Counted from the stretch's first letter, positions 1 through 6,098 are shown. The stretch is DNA of 6,466 bases from Xanthomonas translucens pv. translucens DSM 18974 (GCF_000331775.1 NZ_CAPJ01000314.1:1-6466); one strand, 5' to 3'. A program made the numbers and translations. Notes: a model not told the origin generated them from the letters alone.

Positions 1-400
1 CGCAGCCGTGCTTGCTGGCCTCGTCGTCGATGTTGACCTGGATCAGCACGTTCAGCGGCGGCCGCGACGCGGGGCGGTACCTGGCCAGGGCGCCGACCAG
101 CTTGGCCCGGTCCAGCGTCTGCACCCAGTCGAACAACTGCGCCGCCTGCTCGGCCTTGTTCGACTGCAGGTGGCCGATCAGATGCCATTGCAACTGCAGC
201 GGCGCCAGTTCGGCGATCTTGACCGCCGCCTCCTGCACATAGTTCTCGCCGAACGCGCGCTGTCCCTGCGCGGCGAGGGCGGCCACCGCCGCGGCCGGCT
301 GGGTCTTGGACACGGCCAGCAAGCGGGCCGGGGGACGCTGCGCGGAGGCCGCGGCGCGGTCCATGTCCAGGTGGATCTGCTGCAAGGGGGAGAGGGGCAC
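1..400 (-). CDS. yggS: YggS family PLP-binding protein (PLP homeostasis protein), 3'-truncated by the window edge
   Basis: Only the first ~133 codons of about 230 are present; the gene runs leftward off the window. The family binds pyridoxal 5'-phosphate in a TIM-barrel fold like the alanine racemase N-terminal domain. It has no known catalytic turnover and keeps PLP and amino-acid pools balanced in the cytoplasm. Visible signatures, in order, are LLAVSKTQPA (its Lys is the PLP Schiff-base residue, residue 32 from the chosen start), AFGENYVQEA, WHLIGHLQSNKA, FDWVQTLDRAKL and LIQVNIDDEASKHGC. The first in-frame ATG (364-362) would cut into the N-terminal helix (LQQIHLDMDRAAA), so a non-ATG start is likely. 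I chose GTG at 400-398; TTG at 418 or 385 is also possible, and an in-frame stop lies just beyond 418. It diverges from pilT, as in the yggS/pilT neighbourhood of many gammaproteobacteria. The family call is firm; the start is uncertain. Confidence 0.93.
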   Translation of the reverse strand, partial: MPLSPLQQIHLDMDRAAASAQRPPARLLAVSKTQPAAAVAALAAQGQRAFGENYVQEAAVKIAELAPLQLQWHLIGHLQSNKAEQAAQLFDWVQTLDRAKLVGALARYRPASRPPLNVLIQVNIDDEASKHGC

Positions 401-409
401 GGGCGGCGC

Positions 410-437
410 TTCTGGCAATGGGGAAGGGCGCTATACT
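410..437 (+). promoter_or_regulatory. Candidate sigma70-type promoter of pilT
   Basis: TATACT at 432-437 is a good -10 hexamer in an otherwise G+C-rich stretch. The best upstream -35 is a weak TTCTGG at 410-415 with a 16-bp spacer. Transcription would begin near 444, leaving a leader of about 45 nt before the pilT ATG. The same TATA core also reads as a -10-like box (TATAGC, 435-430) on the other strand toward yggS. This is a sequence match only. Confidence 0.45.
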
Positions 438-471
438 GCCGCCCGGGGAATCATCCTTCCAGTCGCAGCCC

Positions 472-478
472 AAGGGGG
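472..478 (+). promoter_or_regulatory. Ribosome-binding site fixing the pilT start
   Basis: AAGGGGG sits 10 nt before ATG 489. It decides the start, because the reading frame stays open upstream to 306, where it would overlap yggS on the other strand. PilT homologues begin with MDI.ELL, which matches this ATG. Confidence 0.75.
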
Positions 479-488
479 AAAGCAGCGT

Positions 489-1526
489 ATGGATATCGCT
501 GAACTATTGGCGTTCTCGGTCAAGAACAAAGCGTCCGACCTGCACCTGTCCGCCGGCCTGCCGCCGATGATCCGGGTCGATGGCGACGTGCGCCGCATCA
601 ACATCCCGGCACTGGACCACAAGCAGGTGCACGCGCTGGTGTACGACATCATGTCGGACAAGCAGCGCCGCGACTACGAAGAGTTCCTCGAAGTCGACTT
701 CTCGTTCGAGATTCCCAGCCTGGCGCGCTTCCGCGTCAACGCGTTCAACCAGAACCGCGGCGCCGGTGCGGTGTTCCGTACCATCCCGTCCGAAGTGCTG
801 ACCCTGGAAGACCTCGGCTGCCCGCCGATCTTCCGCCAGCTGATCGACCAGCCGCAGGGCCTGATCCTGGTCACCGGTCCGACCGGCTCGGGCAAGTCGA
901 CCACGCTCGCCGGCATGATCGACTACATCAACAAGAACGAATACGGCCACATCCTCACCGTCGAGGATCCGATCGAATTCGTGCACACCTCGCAGAAGTG
1001 CCTGATCAACCAGCGCGAAGTGCACCGCGACACGCACGGCTTCAACGAGGCGCTGCGTTCGGCGCTGCGCGAAGACCCGGACATCATCCTGGTCGGCGAG
1101 TTGCGCGACCTGGAAACCATCCGCCTGGCGCTGACCGCGGCGGAAACCGGCCACCTGGTGTTCGGCACCTTGCACACCAGTTCGGCGGCCAAGACCATCG
1201 ACCGCATCATCGACGTGTTCCCGGCCGGCGAAAAGCCGATGGTGCGCTCGATGCTGTCCGAATCTTTGCGCGCGGTGATCTCGCAGGCGCTGCTCAAGAA
1301 GGTCGGCGGCGGCCGCACCGCAGCGTGGGAGATCATGGTCGGCACCCCGGCGATCCGCAACCTGATCCGCGAGGACAAGGTGGCGCAGATGTACTCGGCG
1401 ATCCAGACCGGCCAGCAGTACGGCATGCAGACCCTGGACCAGCACCTGCAGGATCTGGTCAAGCGCAGCCTGATCACCCGCAACCAGGCGCGCGACTACG
1501 CCAAGGACAAGCGGGTCTTCGAGTGA
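489..1526 (+). CDS. pilT: PilT, type IV pilus retraction ATPase
   Basis: 345 residues, the usual length for this family. PilT is a hexameric secretion-type ATPase at the cytoplasmic base of the type IV pilus. It powers pilus depolymerisation and so twitching motility, retraction during DNA uptake, and surface attachment. The N-terminal PAS-like domain covers about residues 1-100 (ASDLHLSAGLPPMIRVDGDV near 15-34). The core ATPase motifs are intact: Walker A GPTGSGKS 130-137 (Lys136), Asp box LTVEDPIE 156-163, Walker B DIILVGE 198-204 with catalytic Glu204, and His box TGHLVFGTLH 220-229 (His222, His229). AIRNLIRE at 288-295 is the C-terminal motif known to be needed for retraction and separates PilT from PilU and PilB. 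pilU follows after 148 bp on the same strand. Nothing is missing or broken. Confidence 0.98.
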   Translation: MDIAELLAFSVKNKASDLHLSAGLPPMIRVDGDVRRINIPALDHKQVHALVYDIMSDKQRRDYEEFLEVDFSFEIPSLARFRVNAFNQNRGAGAVFRTIPSEVLTLEDLGCPPIFRQLIDQPQGLILVTGPTGSGKSTTLAGMIDYINKNEYGHILTVEDPIEFVHTSQKCLINQREVHRDTHGFNEALRSALREDPDIILVGELRDLETIRLALTAAETGHLVFGTLHTSSAAKTIDRIIDVFPAGEKPMVRSMLSESLRAVISQALLKKVGGGRTAAWEIMVGTPAIRNLIREDKVAQMYSAIQTGQQYGMQTLDQHLQDLVKRSLITRNQARDYAKDKRVFE

Positions 1527-1529
1527 GGC

Positions 1530-1560
1530 CGGGACCGGGGACCGGGGACTCGGAACTCGG
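1530..1560 (+). repeat. GGGAC-unit repeat, left arm of an inverted pair
   Basis: A degenerate tandem of 6-8-nt units (CGGGAC, CGGGGAC, CGGGGACT, CGGAACT) begins 3 bp after the pilT stop. Its reverse complement appears at 1634-1669, so the two copies could pair in the pilT-pilU transcript as an imperfect stem around a loop of roughly 75 nt. Similar GGGAC/GGGAATC runs are common between genes in Xanthomonas, from recall. Their function is unknown. Confidence 0.75.
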
Positions 1561-1633
1561 AAAAGCGATCCATCGCGGTTTGATTTTTCATTGGGTGGAC
1601 AGGGCAGGATCGGGAGTCGGCGGCTTGCGTCGT

Positions 1634-1669
1634 TCGAGTCCCGGGTCCCGGGTCCCGCGTCCCGGAGCC
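1634..1669 (-). repeat. GGGAC-unit repeat, right arm of the inverted pair
   Basis: Read on the minus strand, this is a run of CGGGACG, CGGGACC, CGGGACC and CGGGACTCG units, the reverse orientation of the repeat at 1530-1560. A further single unit in the left-arm orientation (CGGGAGTCGG, 1611-1620) lies in the spacer. The arm ends at the pilU start and supplies its likely Shine-Dalgarno (GGAG, 1664-1667). Confidence 0.75.
1664..1667 (+). promoter_or_regulatory. Likely pilU ribosome-binding site inside the repeat arm
   Basis: GGAG lies 7 nt before ATG 1675 and is the only purine-rich SD-like match there. It is part of the right GGGAC repeat arm, so pairing with the left arm or the local spacer unit could limit access. 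The open frame continues upstream to 1591, but that extension reads through the repeat and has no family similarity, so ATG 1675 is preferred. Confidence 0.55.
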
Positions 1670-1674
1670 TGCAA

Positions 1675-2805
1675 ATGAGCATCATCGACTTCACCTCGTT
1701 CCTGAAACTGATGGCGCACCAGAAGGCGTCGGATCTGTTCATCACCGCGGGCATGCCGCCGGCGATCAAGGTGCACGGCAAGATCACCCCGATCACGCAG
1801 ACGCCGCTGACCGCGCAGCAGAGCCGCGACCTGGTGCTGAACGTGATGACCCCGGCGCAGCGCGAGGAATTCGAGAAGACCCACGAGTGCAACTTCGCCA
1901 TCGGCGTGGCCGGGGTCGGGCGCTTCCGCGTCAGCTGCTTCTACCAGCGCAACCAGGTCGGCATGGTGCTGCGCCGGATCGAGACGCGCATCCCCACCGT
2001 CGATGAGCTGAACCTGCCGCCGGTGATCAAGACCCTGGCGATGACCAAGCGCGGCATCATCATCTTCGTCGGCGCCACCGGCACCGGCAAGTCGACCTCG
2101 CTGGCGGCGATGATCGGCTACCGCAACCAGAATTCCACCGGCCACATCATCACCATCGAAGACCCGATCGAGTTCGTGCACAAGCACGAGGGCTGCATCA
2201 TCACCCAGCGCGAAGTCGGCATCGACACCGACAGCTGGGAGAACGCGCTGAAGAACACCCTGCGCCAGGCGCCGGACGTGATCATGATCGGCGAGGTGCG
2301 CACCCGCGAAGGCATGGACCACGCAATCTCCTTCGCCGAGACCGGCCATCTGGTGCTGTGCACCCTGCACGCCAACAACGCCAATCAGGCGATGGACCGG
2401 ATCATCAATTTCTTTCCCGAGGACCGCCGCAGCCAGCTGCTGATGGACCTGTCGCTGAATATGCGCGGCGTGGTCGCCCAGCAGCTGATCCCGAGCCCCG
2501 ACGGCAAGAGCCGCCGCGTGGCGATGGAGATCATGCTCGGTACGCCGCTGGTGCAGGACTACATCCGCGAAGGCGAGATCCACAAGCTCAAGGACGTGAT
2601 GAAGGAATCCACCAACCTGGGCATGAAGACCTTCGACCAGAGCCTGTTCGAGCTGTACCAGGCCGGCGAGATCAGCTACGAGGACGCGCTGCGCCACGCC
2701 GACTCGCAGAACGAAGTGCGCCTGCGCATCAAGCTCGCCCAGGGCGGCGACGCCAGGACCCTGGCGCAGGGCATGGACGGTGTGGAAATCGCCGAGGTGC
2801 GCTGA
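1675..2805 (+). CDS. pilU: PilU, PilT-dependent accessory retraction ATPase
   Basis: 376 residues, close to the ~380 typical of PilU. PilU is a PilT paralogue that strengthens retraction in concert with PilT and is generally not sufficient alone. The protein begins MSIIDFTSFLKLMAHQKASD, the expected N terminus. Motifs are Walker A GATGTGKS 133-140 (Lys139), Asp box ITIEDPIE 159-166, Walker B DVIMIGE 201-207 with Glu207, and His box TGHLVLCTLH 223-232. At the place where PilT has AIRNLIRE this protein has LVQDYIRE (292-299), which marks it as PilU rather than a second PilT. A charged tail (about 345-376) beyond the ATPase core is also typical. It lies 148 bp after pilT on the same strand. I see no strong promoter of its own, so it is probably cotranscribed, with the intervening repeat as a possible modulator. 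Confidence 0.97.
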   Translation: MSIIDFTSFLKLMAHQKASDLFITAGMPPAIKVHGKITPITQTPLTAQQSRDLVLNVMTPAQREEFEKTHECNFAIGVAGVGRFRVSCFYQRNQVGMVLRRIETRIPTVDELNLPPVIKTLAMTKRGIIIFVGATGTGKSTSLAAMIGYRNQNSTGHIITIEDPIEFVHKHEGCIITQREVGIDTDSWENALKNTLRQAPDVIMIGEVRTREGMDHAISFAETGHLVLCTLHANNANQAMDRIINFFPEDRRSQLLMDLSLNMRGVVAQQLIPSPDGKSRRVAMEIMLGTPLVQDYIREGEIHKLKDVMKESTNLGMKTFDQSLFELYQAGEISYEDALRHADSQNEVRLRIKLAQGGDARTLAQGMDGVEIAEVR

Positions 2806-2830
2806 GCGCCCCAAAAGCGCCATGTGCCTG

Positions 2831-2955
2831 TTCCTTCTCCCGTCGGGAGAAGGTGCCCCGCAGCGCCGGATGAGGGTACGGGCGCCGCCTCGCGCGCCCA
2901 ACACCGCGAGACGCTTCGCGCCTGATCCTCACCCCAACCCCTCTCCCTGGGGAGC
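2831..2955. repeat. Foldback intergenic repeat (REP/MITE-like, Xanthomonadaceae type)
   Basis: This fills most of the 255-bp gap between the convergent pilU and tag. It has three nested or adjacent foldbacks. A perfect hairpin (2833-2853) is followed by TGAGG...GGCGC (2871-2885) against GCGCC...TCCTCA (2918-2931). Inside that pair are CTCGCG (2889-2894) and CGCGAG (2905-2910). The right end carries a CCCCAACCCCTCTCCC tail with a short CTCCC/GGGAG stem (about 2944-2955). I recognise the combination as a common intergenic element of this bacterial group. No coding capacity or target-site duplication is evident. Confidence 0.7.
2833..2853. repeat. Perfect 9-bp hairpin at the left end of the foldback repeat
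   Basis: CCTTCTCCC and GGGAGAAGG are exact reverse complements around a GTC loop. It lies 27 bp past the pilU stop. In RNA it could protect the 3' end of the pilU message. No T-run follows on either strand, so it does not fit a classical intrinsic terminator. Confidence 0.8.
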
Positions 2956-3060
2956 ATGTCGCGCGCTGGTTGCAGGCGAGCGGCGTTGGCTGCAGGCGCC
3001 GTTCTGCGGGCGCGGTGGTCGTGTCGGCATGCGCAGGCGCAGGGCGCGCCGCAGCGCGGT

Positions 3061-3600
3061 TCACGCGCCGCGCATCCACGCAGGATCCAGCCGCGCGATG
3101 CGCGCGAACGCCGGGCAGTCTTCGCGGTGCGCGCCGCGCAGGTAGCCCAGGCTCATCAGGAACTCGCCGGTGATCTCGCCACCGGTGAAACGGAAAGTGC
3201 GCTTGAACAGCTTGATCCACTCGGCCTTGTCGCGCGGATGATGCGCATCCAGCCAGGCGGCGAAACCGCCGTGCGAGGCACGCAGGCCCTGGATCACCTG
3301 CGCGTTGTGAATCGCCGCGTGCACCTTGAGCCGGTTGCGGACGATGCCGGGGTCGTCGAGCAGGCGCAGCACGTCGGCCTCGCCGTAGCCGGCGACCGTG
3401 TCCACATCGAACCCGGCGTAGGCGGCACGGAAGCCGGCACGCTTCTTCAACATCAGCTCCCAGCTCAGCCCGGCCTGATTGATCTCCAGCACCAGCCGCT
3501 CGAACAGGTCGGGTTCGGCGCGCTGCGGAACGCCGTATTCGGCGTCGTGGTACGGGCCATGCAAGGTGTGGCCGGGGGCGATGTCGCAATAGCTGGGCAT
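3061..3600 (-). CDS. tag: DNA-3-methyladenine glycosylase I (Tag family)
   Basis: 179 residues, slightly shorter than E. coli Tag (187). Tag excises 3-methyladenine from alkylated DNA, starting base-excision repair. The sequence keeps the family's unusual HhH-type zinc site: Cys5 and His18 near the N terminus and His158-x3-Cys162 near the C terminus, matching E. coli Cys4, His17, His175 and Cys179. The base-recognition residues also line up: Tyr17, Glu39 and Trp47 in YHDAEYGVP and LEINQAGLSWELMLKKR (E. coli Tyr16, Glu38, Trp46). GIVRNRLKVHAAIHNA (about 85-100) matches the family helix region. The start ATG is 15 bp after the stop of the upstream DUF4153 gene, with GGAG about 10 nt before it inside that spacer, so the two are almost certainly cotranscribed. 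It converges on pilU across the foldback repeat. The family is secure; specificity within the Tag superfamily is inferred. Confidence 0.93.
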   Translation of the reverse strand: MPSYCDIAPGHTLHGPYHDAEYGVPQRAEPDLFERLVLEINQAGLSWELMLKKRAGFRAAYAGFDVDTVAGYGEADVLRLLDDPGIVRNRLKVHAAIHNAQVIQGLRASHGGFAAWLDAHHPRDKAEWIKLFKRTFRFTGGEITGEFLMSLGYLRGAHREDCPAFARIARLDPAWMRGA

Positions 3601-3615
3601 GTCGGGCGGACTCCG

Positions 3616-5424
3616 TCAGTCGTCCTGGTCATGGTCTTCGGGGGAGATTTCGGCGCGCTGCGCATCCGGCAAGCTCAGGTCCGGCCAACGCCGTGGCACC
3701 AATCCCAGCTTGCCGGCGCGCAGCGCGTCGAACGGCGCATCCGCGCGATCGGGCGAGCTGGGCGAGAAATGCACGCGCGCCACGTCCTGCCAGCGGTCCT
3801 GGCGACGCGCATGGATCCGGCATGCCATGCCGAAGGTGTCGCTGTCGTTGCACAGCAGCGCCTCGTCGCTGCCGTCGCCGTCCAGATCGCGCACCAGCAG
3901 CACGCAGTGGTCCTCGCGTTGGCGACAGCCGCCGTCGTGCAGGGTGCCGGCGAGCAAGGCCTGCCACCAGCCATCGCCGGGATCGGCGCTGCCGGCGGCG
4001 AGCGGGATGTGCTGGCGCAGTTCGGCTGGAGCGGCGATGCGGTCCTGCGCGCGCTGCTCGCCGCTGGCGTCGCCGTCGCCGCCCCAGCGCTGCGTGCGTT
4101 GCAGGATGCGTTGCAGCCGTTCGCGTTGCGCCGGATCGTCGGCGAAGCCCGGCGCGTTGTGCAGCGACTGCAGCGCCTGGTAACCGCGGCGGCCGCTGTC
4201 GAAGCGCAGGTAGGACAGATCCACGTCCGCGGCCGCGGTGCGGCCGTCGGCGAAGCGTTGCAACTGGTTGCCGACCACGATGCGGTAGGGGTCCAGCAGC
4301 GGCGAACTGGTGGCCAACGCCAGTGCGATCACCACCCAGGACATGACCCGGTTGACCGGCGCCAGCGGCCGCAACCAGCGCCCGTCCGGGCACAGCACCG
4401 CCCACGCGTAGCCGAACGCGTAGCCGCAGGCGACCACCGCCACCAGCACGCCGTTGAAGCGCTCCGCGCTCCAGCCGTACTGGTCGATGCGCAGCCACAG
4501 CGCGTACAACGCCAGCAGCGCGTACAGCGACAGGCTCAGCAGGCCGGCGTCGATCAGCCGCCGCAGCCATTGCGGATAGGGCGCGGTCGCGCTGCCATCC
4601 TGGTAGACGGCATTGACGAACAGCACCAGGGCCGCCACCAGCGCGATCAGGATCTTCGCCGCAGCGCGGGTTTCCCACAGCGGCTGCAGGCCGGTAAACG
4701 GCAGGCTCAGCGCGAACAACACCGCCACGAACGCCAGCAACGGCAGCAGCCCGGTGCAGATCGCGAACAGGATCTGCCGCATCACCTGCACCGCGCGCTG
4801 CTGGGTGCGGCCGATCAGCAGGCCCAGGCCGAACATGCTGCCGGTGGCGAGATAGACGAAGGCGGTTTCGCGGAACAGCGTGCGGAAGAAATCGATCTTC
4901 ACCAGCACGAACAGCGCGCCCCACAGCCACAGCACCAGCCAGCAGATGCCGACGAACAGCCAGGCCAGGGCCAGGGTCAGCGCGTTCTGCCAGGCGTGTT
5001 CGAACAATGCGCGGTACGGCGCCTTCCAGTGGCCATGCTGCAGCCGGCACTGCAGCCACGGCAGCAGCACGAACATGCCCAGCGCGATGGCCATGCCGAA
5101 CGGCACCAGCACTTCCTCGCTGCGCAGCCCGGGCGCGCCGGTGGCGCTCCACGCGGCCCAGGCCGCCAGCGCCGCCACCAGCAGCGCCAGCGCGATCAGG
5201 TGCTGCCACAGGCGCAATTCGCTCAGGCGGCGCACCGACAGCAGGGTCAGCGTCGGCACGGTCAGCACCAGGGTGTACCAGCACACCCGGCCGCCCAGCG
5301 CCGCGAACGGCCACCACCCGGCATCGGCGCCACGCTGGGCCAGGTACAGCAGCGCGCCCTGCAGCAGCGCGACCAGGACGATGAAGGCGCGGCTCTGACG
5401 CGGCAGGTCGGGGGCGGTTTCCAT
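3616..5424 (-). CDS. DUF4153-type multi-pass membrane protein of unknown function
   Basis: 602 residues from ATG 5424. A second ATG four codons upstream (5436) has AAGG directly abutting it, while the same AAGGA is 11 nt from 5424, so 5424 is preferred. Roughly residues 12-376 form about 10-12 hydrophobic helices (near 13-30, 38-64, 74-94, 105-123, 147-175, 188-206, 217-243, 256-273, 290-312, 326-344 and 360-376). This is followed by a soluble domain, 378-602. That domain has DLDGDGSDE (513-521), resembling an FG-GAP or EF-hand-like Ca2+ loop, within a four-cysteine stretch (Cys500, 507, 525, 535). An odd helix number would put this domain in the periplasm, where the cysteines could form disulfides. 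The DUF4153 call is from recall of similar Xanthomonas proteins with the FVYLATGSMFGLGLLIGR-like core. No function is known to me. It heads a two-gene unit with tag. A different frame on the same strand is also open over nearly the same span, but it is Arg/Ala-rich with no membrane pattern. Confidence 0.8.
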   Translation of the reverse strand: METAPDLPRQSRAFIVLVALLQGALLYLAQRGADAGWWPFAALGGRVCWYTLVLTVPTLTLLSVRRLSELRLWQHLIALALLVAALAAWAAWSATGAPGLRSEEVLVPFGMAIALGMFVLLPWLQCRLQHGHWKAPYRALFEHAWQNALTLALAWLFVGICWLVLWLWGALFVLVKIDFFRTLFRETAFVYLATGSMFGLGLLIGRTQQRAVQVMRQILFAICTGLLPLLAFVAVLFALSLPFTGLQPLWETRAAAKILIALVAALVLFVNAVYQDGSATAPYPQWLRRLIDAGLLSLSLYALLALYALWLRIDQYGWSAERFNGVLVAVVACGYAFGYAWAVLCPDGRWLRPLAPVNRVMSWVVIALALATSSPLLDPYRIVVGNQLQRFADGRTAAADVDLSYLRFDSGRRGYQALQSLHNAPGFADDPAQRERLQRILQRTQRWGGDGDASGEQRAQDRIAAPAELRQHIPLAAGSADPGDGWWQALLAGTLHDGGCRQREDHCVLLVRDLDGDGSDEALLCNDSDTFGMACRIHARRQDRWQDVARVHFSPSSPDRADAPFDALRAGKLGLVPRRWPDLSLPDAQRAEISPEDHDQDD

Positions 5425-5469
5425 GCGGCACAGCATCCTTGGCAGCGCGGGGGTGCGCGATCGGGAACG

Positions 5470-5475
5470 ATTATG
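5470..5475 (-). promoter_or_regulatory. Candidate -10 box for the DUF4153-tag unit
   Basis: CATAAT on the minus strand (5475-5470), one mismatch from TATAAT, lies in the only A/T-rich patch of the spacer. It would give a leader of roughly 40 nt before ATG 5424. The corresponding -35 position falls inside the palindrome at 5486-5510 and does not resemble TTGACA. Confidence 0.4.
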
Positions 5476-5485
5476 GCAGTCCGCT

Positions 5486-5510
5486 CCGGCCCGGCGCAGC
5501 GCCGGGCCGG
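5486..5510. promoter_or_regulatory. Perfect 25-bp palindrome in a divergent promoter region
   Basis: CCGGCCCGGCGC, a central A, then GCGCCGGGCCGG: 12-bp arms that match exactly. It lies in the 107-bp spacer between the divergent DUF4153 and yqgE genes. Its centre (5498) is about 22-23 bp from each of two opposite-facing -10-like boxes, so it overlays both -35 positions. It could be an operator for a dimeric regulator, or a G+C hairpin without regulatory role. It is not followed by a T-run. Confidence 0.6.
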
Positions 5511-5519
5511 GAGGGACGA

Positions 5520-5525
5520 TAGAAT
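5520..5525 (+). promoter_or_regulatory. Candidate -10 box for yqgE-ruvX, implying a very short or absent leader
   Basis: TAGAAT (5520-5525), one mismatch from TATAAT, ends only 6 bp before the yqgE ATG at 5532. A start site 6-7 nt downstream would fall at or beside the ATG, giving a leaderless or nearly leaderless mRNA. The GAGG at 5526-5529 is too close (2 nt) to act as a normal SD. A promoter further upstream cannot be excluded. Confidence 0.4.
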
Positions 5526-5531
5526 GAGGCC

Positions 5532-6098
5532 ATGTCCGCTTTGCCTACCCCCCTGGTCAACCAACTGCTGATCGCGCTGCCGGCGCTGTCCGATCCCCAT
5601 TTCGCGCGCGGCGTGGCCCTGATCTGCCAGCACGACGCCAACGGCGCGATGGGCGTGCTGGTCAACCGCGCCTCCGAATACACGTTGGGCGAAGTACTGG
5701 AGCAGATGGGCATCGACACCATCGACGCGACCCTGCGCGAGCAGGTCGTGCTCAGCGGCGGGCCGGTGCATCCGGAGCGCGGCTTCGTCATCCACGACGG
5801 CGCGCGCGCCTGGGATTCGAGCCTGGCGTTCGGCGACGGCCTGTTCCTGACCACCTCGCGCGACGTGCTCGAAGCGATGGCCCGCGGCGACGGCCCGCGT
5901 AACGCGGTGGTCGCGCTGGGCTGCGCCGGCTGGGGCGCCGGCCAGCTCGAATTCGAGCTAGGCGAGAACAGCTGGCTGACCGCGCCGGCCGATGCCGAAC
6001 TGCTGTTCGAGCTGCCGCTGGAGCGGCGCTGGCAGACCGCCGCCGGCCGCATCGGCGTGGACCTGTTCCGCCTCACCGACTACAGCGGGCATGCCTGA
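5532..6098 (+). CDS. yqgE: YqgE/AlgH family protein (DUF179)
   Basis: 188 residues, the standard length for this small cytoplasmic family. Its biochemical role is unresolved. In Pseudomonas aeruginosa the orthologue AlgH affects alginate production and virulence traits. Diagnostic stretches are [16 protein letters not shown] (13-28), [13 protein letters not shown] (36-48), [15 protein letters not shown] (74-88), [17 protein letters not shown] (106-122) and [14 protein letters not shown] (130-143) followed by NSWLTAPAD (146-154). All are intact. It overlaps the following ruvX by 8 bp, the usual yqgE-yqgF pairing, which suggests translational coupling. The start is chosen from family length and its position just after the promoter-like box. 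The symbol algH is equally used. Confidence 0.95.
   Translation: MSALPTPLVNQLLIALPALSDPHFARGVALICQHDANGAMGVLVNRASEYTLGEVLEQMGIDTIDATLREQVVLSGGPVHPERGFVIHDGARAWDSSLAFGDGLFLTTSRDVLEAMARGDGPRNAVVALGCAGWGAGQLEFELGENSWLTAPADAELLFELPLERRWQTAAGRIGVDLFRLTDYSGHA

Noticed and set aside
410..430. Sigma54 promoter upstream of pilT
   Set aside because: TGGCA is present at 413-417 but the matching GC/TTGCA-type element at the required distance is not.
1565..1590. Terminator after pilT (GCGA-TCCA-TCGC followed by a T-rich stretch)
   Set aside because: The stem is only 4 bp and the T-run does not directly follow it, so it is too weak to call.
2833..2853. Intrinsic terminator for pilU or tag
   Set aside because: The stem is perfect but no T-run follows on either strand; it is better explained as part of the foldback repeat.
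504..2904. Two long minus-strand open frames (504-1901 and 1588-2904) opposite pilT and pilU
   Set aside because: Both are mirror images of clear PilT/PilU coding sequence, with Asp/Val/Ala/Arg-rich low-information translations and no family similarity.
2729..3589. A 286-codon minus-strand frame covering tag and the gap after pilU
   Set aside because: It is out of frame with the clear Tag sequence and very Arg-rich; the Tag frame has all zinc and base-recognition residues.
3629..5431. A 600-codon frame on the same strand as the DUF4153 gene
   Set aside because: It is Arg/Ala/Pro-rich with no membrane pattern, whereas the alternative frame gives regular hydrophobic helices and a credible start.
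2956..5571. An 871-codon open frame on the + strand across tag and the DUF4153 gene
   Set aside because: It is antisense to two well-supported genes, is rich in Gln, Arg, Ala and Pro without domain signatures, and is the expected by-product of G/C-biased third positions on the other strand.
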